This document shows positions 60,157 through 64,000 of a stretch of DNA of 64,000 bases, piece after piece. Within the stretch, counting starts at the first letter, position 1. Each line of letters begins with the position of its first letter. The DNA is from Glandiceps talaboti (Eukaryota > Hemichordata > Enteropneusta > Spengelidae): positions 21,956,176-22,020,175 of the forward strand of contig NC_135550.1 in assembly GCF_964340395.1 (NCBI RefSeq), in the 5' to 3' direction. Position numbers and translations under genes: made by a program. The notes below the pieces were generated by a model that had not been told where the DNA came from, made no database searches, and saw nothing but the letters and a program-made list of their open reading frames with translations.

Positions 60157-62062
60157 GATGACATAATCTGTGTTATTGACATCTTCTGAAACATATTCTA
60201 AATATAATTGACGTGTCAATGTCAAAGCAGTTGTTCAAATTTCAGTTTATTGATACTACTGGAAATGTCAAGTTTGTAGACATGGTTGTAGTAATAATAC
60301 ATAGAAAGAATGGATAAATAATATTCTATAGAAGATGGATGGATGGATGGATTGAGTCCATATTTTGAAAGTTCAAATACAAGGTAAATCGTAGCTTGAT
60401 TGGTGCTCTGAGTGACAAGTTATTGAAATGTACCGTGTACAACGACGAAGCTTTCAATTTAAGAGGAAAGTTGACCTAAAAAAGTTGTAGCGTTTCAGTT
60501 ACATATAGTATGTTAATGACTGTATAGGTGATACGATACCTTGCATTCTGTAAACACTTGATTTTCATACAATGATACAGTTTAGCTACCGCTTCACTGG
60601 AAAGTGGTTGAATCCAGTTGTCTATCATTTAGAGCAGCTAGTAACTGTGATAAAGTATTCAATAGAAATCGACATCTCTCAGTCAGAATCTGTTAATTTC
60701 ACTTGTTCTTTGAACGGCCTTTCTTTACCTTCAGATAGTCCTATGTGTTTGTCTAATCACAACTTCAACCCCATTTTCTTGTTCTGTGTTAAGTCAGGCC
60801 AACTTGTTAAGTGTCTCGTAGGTTTGATATCTCCCCAGGTAATGTTTTGAAAAGGTTATCACAAGAATCTCGTTATCTGGGGGATGTTACTTTACACAGC
60901 CTTGCTTTAGAATATATATTTTGACATCAACATTCAATGTTATGCAAATTGTGTATGTGTATGTATGGATGTGTGTGTGTGTGTGTAAAAACTTCATATT
61001 TCCTGAGTGGAGGATTTTGTGTTACCCTTTTTATTATCCTAATTAGTGAAGGCAGGACAATTATTATAGTTATTTTAGTCAAAAAACACAGTTTATTGTA
61101 TCATTATCTCTTCTGTTTCTATATATAGCATCAGCTGTTCCTGACAGCCATACTTAATTGGTAAATTTTATTGTAATATTGCAAGTGGGAATAAAATGTG
61201 TGTGTCCAATTATTTCAATGTGTATAAAACTACCAAACATAAAAGTACTAAACATATTACCCAGGTTTGGAGTCAAGAACAGCAATGTAAAACAAATGAA
61301 AACAGCTGAATTAACCAAATCAGTGAATTGATATTATTACGTGTTTAACAATGCTCACCTTTCCCTTTACTCTAGTGCAGTCAAGTGATTTTGTCATGCC
61401 GTCGAACAAAAAAATCAATTTAGCTGCCGCGGCAGGGATAAGATGAGAGAGAAAAGAATGTTCTCCTCTGTGGTTCAAGCCTTGGGGAGAAAACGACATT
61501 AGTTTGGCATAAATTTGGTAGTCAATTCAAAGCCCAGAATACGATACTGCATATGAATACGTAGGTTCTTGTAATTTGGATGCAGGTATATCAGATGCTG
61601 ATAACATCAAATGTATTGGCAATTTAATTCCATGTTTCTGTACCAACAGCTATATTCTTACTATCTGCACTACTTCAAAATGACACATGTCAACATGTTA
61701 ACGTAGTGTCAATATATCTAGTTCACCCAACCATCACTCTTCAATTGGAGTTTGTTTCTTTATCTAGTTCACCGTATCATCACTCTTCTTTCTTTCCATA
61801 ATCAACTGCTATCAAAAACATTTTTGTGAATGGAAATTCTTGATTTGAAATATTTATTTCTGTACTAATTAATTTCTCATGTACTTGTCATTTCATATGC
61901 AGAATATTTAGGGAATCACATGGTGAAAATGACAAAGATATCGTTTTCTTTGTAAATTCTAAAAATAGTAATTGCAAAATAATGTGTTTGTGTAGGGAGA
62001 GTTTAGTGAGATGTTAAAGTGAAGGTGAAAACCCTAAGGGTTAAAACCTTCAATATCTTAAT
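60157..62062. other. Kintoun 3' UTR and downstream flank
   Basis: AT-rich; AATAAA at 61190-61195 is a plausible polyadenylation signal. No other gene seen. Confidence 0.5.
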
Positions 62063-62447
62063 AACACTTGTTTTTAAAGTGGCCATATGGATGAATGAGC
62101 ATTGTGTATTTATTTTGGATTTTTAATTTATGAAACAATTTTATCATGACTTCCTCTACTTATAACATCAATGTGAAACAACATATGCCAAGTCCTTGTT
62201 TGTAACTCAATAAATTGAAAAAGCATAACAAATGTGTAAAATGTTTGTTATTGTACGTACAATAAACAAACTTTTACACTATTTTTTACCTTTTTGCAAT
62301 GTATTGAGTTACAAACACAGAAGTAGTCAATGTTGTTTCACATTGATTTTTCAAGTAGGAAGCCATAATGAAATTATTTTATAAATTAAAAATCCAAAAT
62401 AAATATCCAATCCTCATCCATATGACCACTTTAAAAAAACAAACTAG
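62063..62447. mobile_element. Palindromic MITE, about 385 bp
   Basis: Arms of roughly 190 bp are inverted copies: left ACTTGTTTTTAAAGTGGCCA and the reverse complement of the right end AGTTTGTTTTTTTAAAGTGG. They meet at TTATTGTACGTACAATAA near 62257. The arms differ by scattered changes and small indels. No coding frame. Target duplications are not clear. Confidence 0.75.
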
Positions 62448-63570
62448 GGTATTTTTCTAAGGAATGTTTTAATGGTTCTTCATTGAATTTGAAGTACTTG
62501 ATTAATATTGTTTGATCTACTGAATGTTAGATATGGTTTGATAAGGACCATATGGTCAATGAAGAGAATGAAACTGTTTATTGATTTAGATGTGTGAAAT
62601 TGACCCATAATAACCTTGATACAGTTTAAAACAGGTATTGTTTATTTTTTTGGAAGAATGAGTAAAAAAATGTATGATTTTTGTACTTGTAAATTCAGAT
62701 TATCCCTTTTGAAATAAAGTAATGTACGTAATTTATTTTTCACTGAGTGTGTTTGATGTTATGTGATGACCATTGTTTGATGTTTGGGGCAAAGTCAAAA
62801 GATTGATGCTGGATATAAACTAAATTGATTGGTCTGTTTCACTCAAAATACTGGTAAGTTTTCATCTGACAACCATTTTTGTGTGTGTGTCTACATGATG
62901 GTTTTTGTATCATTATCAGATGAAGTACAAGATGTAGTTGAATGTGAAATACTGCTATTGCCAGGTGAGTCTGTAAAAGATTCAATTCTACTTTGGAAGG
63001 AGATGGGAAGTCTGAGAAAACATTAAAGAAATGTACTTTTTTTTATCTCATATCAGTCTTGTGATGAACACGGGGACTGTGAACTAATTCACAAACACAT
63101 TTTGTCACTAAATGTATGATTGTGTTTTGACAATATGACATTGATCAGCTCATAGGCTATTTAGCCTTTTGTAGCTGTGATGTGATATGATATGATGTGA
63201 TATGATATGATATGACATATGATATGATATGATATTATCTTATGACATTACTTCATGTCAATCTTATGACATCACTCCCTGTCAATCATATGACATCACC
63301 CTGCCAATCTTAAGACACAATCTTGTCAGACTTATGACATTAACCCTTGTATCTGTGTAGTGTGTTTACTATCAAAAGAGAAATAAAATTTAGGCATAAA
63401 ATGAATATATTCAATATGAAAATTAGTAAATTTGCTTATGTAATTTTTCAAAATAATGTTAAATACATTTTAATAACATTTGTCTCCACGTTCTCGTATG
63501 TTTGGTAGAGTAAGGAATATATCAGTCAAAGTGTGCAGAGCCTTGTATTGTTAGAAAAGAACATCTGTCA
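62448..63570. other. Intergenic DNA between Kintoun and the right-hand gene
   Basis: Contains a (ATGAT)n-like run at 63178-63238 and an isolated exon-like 45-base stretch at 62920-62964. Confidence 0.45.
63178..63238. repeat. (TGATA)n-like microsatellite
   Basis: TGATATGA-type repeats with small variations. Confidence 0.9.
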
Positions 63571-63762
63571 TTAAAAGTAATCATGGTAAAACATACGGTC
63601 ACAGTACTTGAAGTGATCCACAACCTCCCTACATAGGTTTCTTTTATAAATTGACTTTCTTTGCTGGTGACCAGGTGACCCTGCTCTGTGTGTGGCCAAC
63701 ACACTATCCAATTCTATTATATATTGTTCACAGTCAGTAGTTGAAACCAAATAATGCAACAG
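63571..63762 (-). CDS. Probable terminal exon of an unrecognised minus-strand gene
   Basis: On the minus strand TTTACTCCAG precedes a 63-codon frame that ends in TAA at 63573-63571. It begins LLHYLVSTTDCEQYIIELDS and ends DHFKYCDRMFYHDYF, a balanced, non-repetitive composition that looks like the C-terminus of a real protein. The pyrimidine tract before the acceptor is weak. The preceding exons would lie to the right, mostly outside the window. I do not recognise the family. Confidence 0.4.
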   Translation of the reverse strand: MLHYLVSTTDCEQYIIELDSVLATHRAGSPGHQQRKSIYKRNLCREVVDHFKYCDRMFYHDYF

Positions 63763-64000
63763 CTGGAGTAAATGTTTTTTTCTTGTTATGACATACAACA
63801 TTAGTAGTCAAATTCCAATTCAGTCTAATTCAGTTGATTTCTATCGCTCAAATATAAATGCTGGAAAGTAGCCTACATGTAGACGTGCAGGACTCACACT
63901 ACAACATTACTTCAGCTATCATAACTGACATTTTGATTTTTGGAGCGAAAATTAAAAAAATCAAAATATCAGTTAGGATATTGGAAATATTATTGTAGCT

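Overview
The window looks like AT-rich nuclear DNA (GC by eye in the mid-30s percent, not computed) from a bilaterian animal, most likely a marine invertebrate. The protein-coding genes are split by GT-AG introns with matching phases, intergenic DNA is long, and many simple repeats are present ((CA)n, (TC)n, (CTGT)n, (ATCT)n). A divergent group-IV-like metabotropic receptor, a Kintoun gene and a short SAMD15 fit an invertebrate, perhaps a non-vertebrate deuterostome, but the sequence does not prove the species. I saw no coding transposon, retroelement or virus-derived gene. The mobile DNA that I can see is small, non-coding and palindromic.

Layout. 240-2315 (minus): the 5' end of a gene whose N-terminus looks like an acyl-CoA oxidase/dehydrogenase; it probably leaves the window on the left. 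4895-6325 (plus): a three-exon homeobox gene with a very divergent homeodomain. 7398-9509 (plus): a three-exon SAMD15-like gene. 12064-24318 (plus): the complete nine-exon ACBD3/GCP60 gene with a 6.7 kb first intron. 24.3-35.2 kb: gene-poor DNA full of small palindromes and simple repeats. 35154-38549 (plus): a two-exon class C (metabotropic glutamate-like) receptor. 38.6-44.5 kb: repeats and one solitary 5S rRNA gene (43364-43483). 44516-60156 (plus): the three-exon Kintoun/DNAAF2 gene. 63571-63762 (minus): a probable terminal exon of an unrecognised gene that enters from the right.

The genes do not form a pathway. ACBD3 is a Golgi adaptor, Kintoun is a cytosolic chaperone cofactor for axonemal dynein assembly, the receptor is a cell-surface GPCR and the homeobox gene is probably nuclear. 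SAMD15 and ACBD3 each carry a GCGCATGCGC-type (NRF1-like) palindrome just upstream of the start, as expected of housekeeping promoters.

The most unusual signal is a set of six tiny (28-47 bp) palindromes that begin CATAG and end CTATG or TTATG. Four of them are flanked by perfect 7-bp direct repeats, so they look like a family of miniature hairpin insertions. Several larger palindromes (86, 98, 109, 119 and about 380 bp) accompany them.
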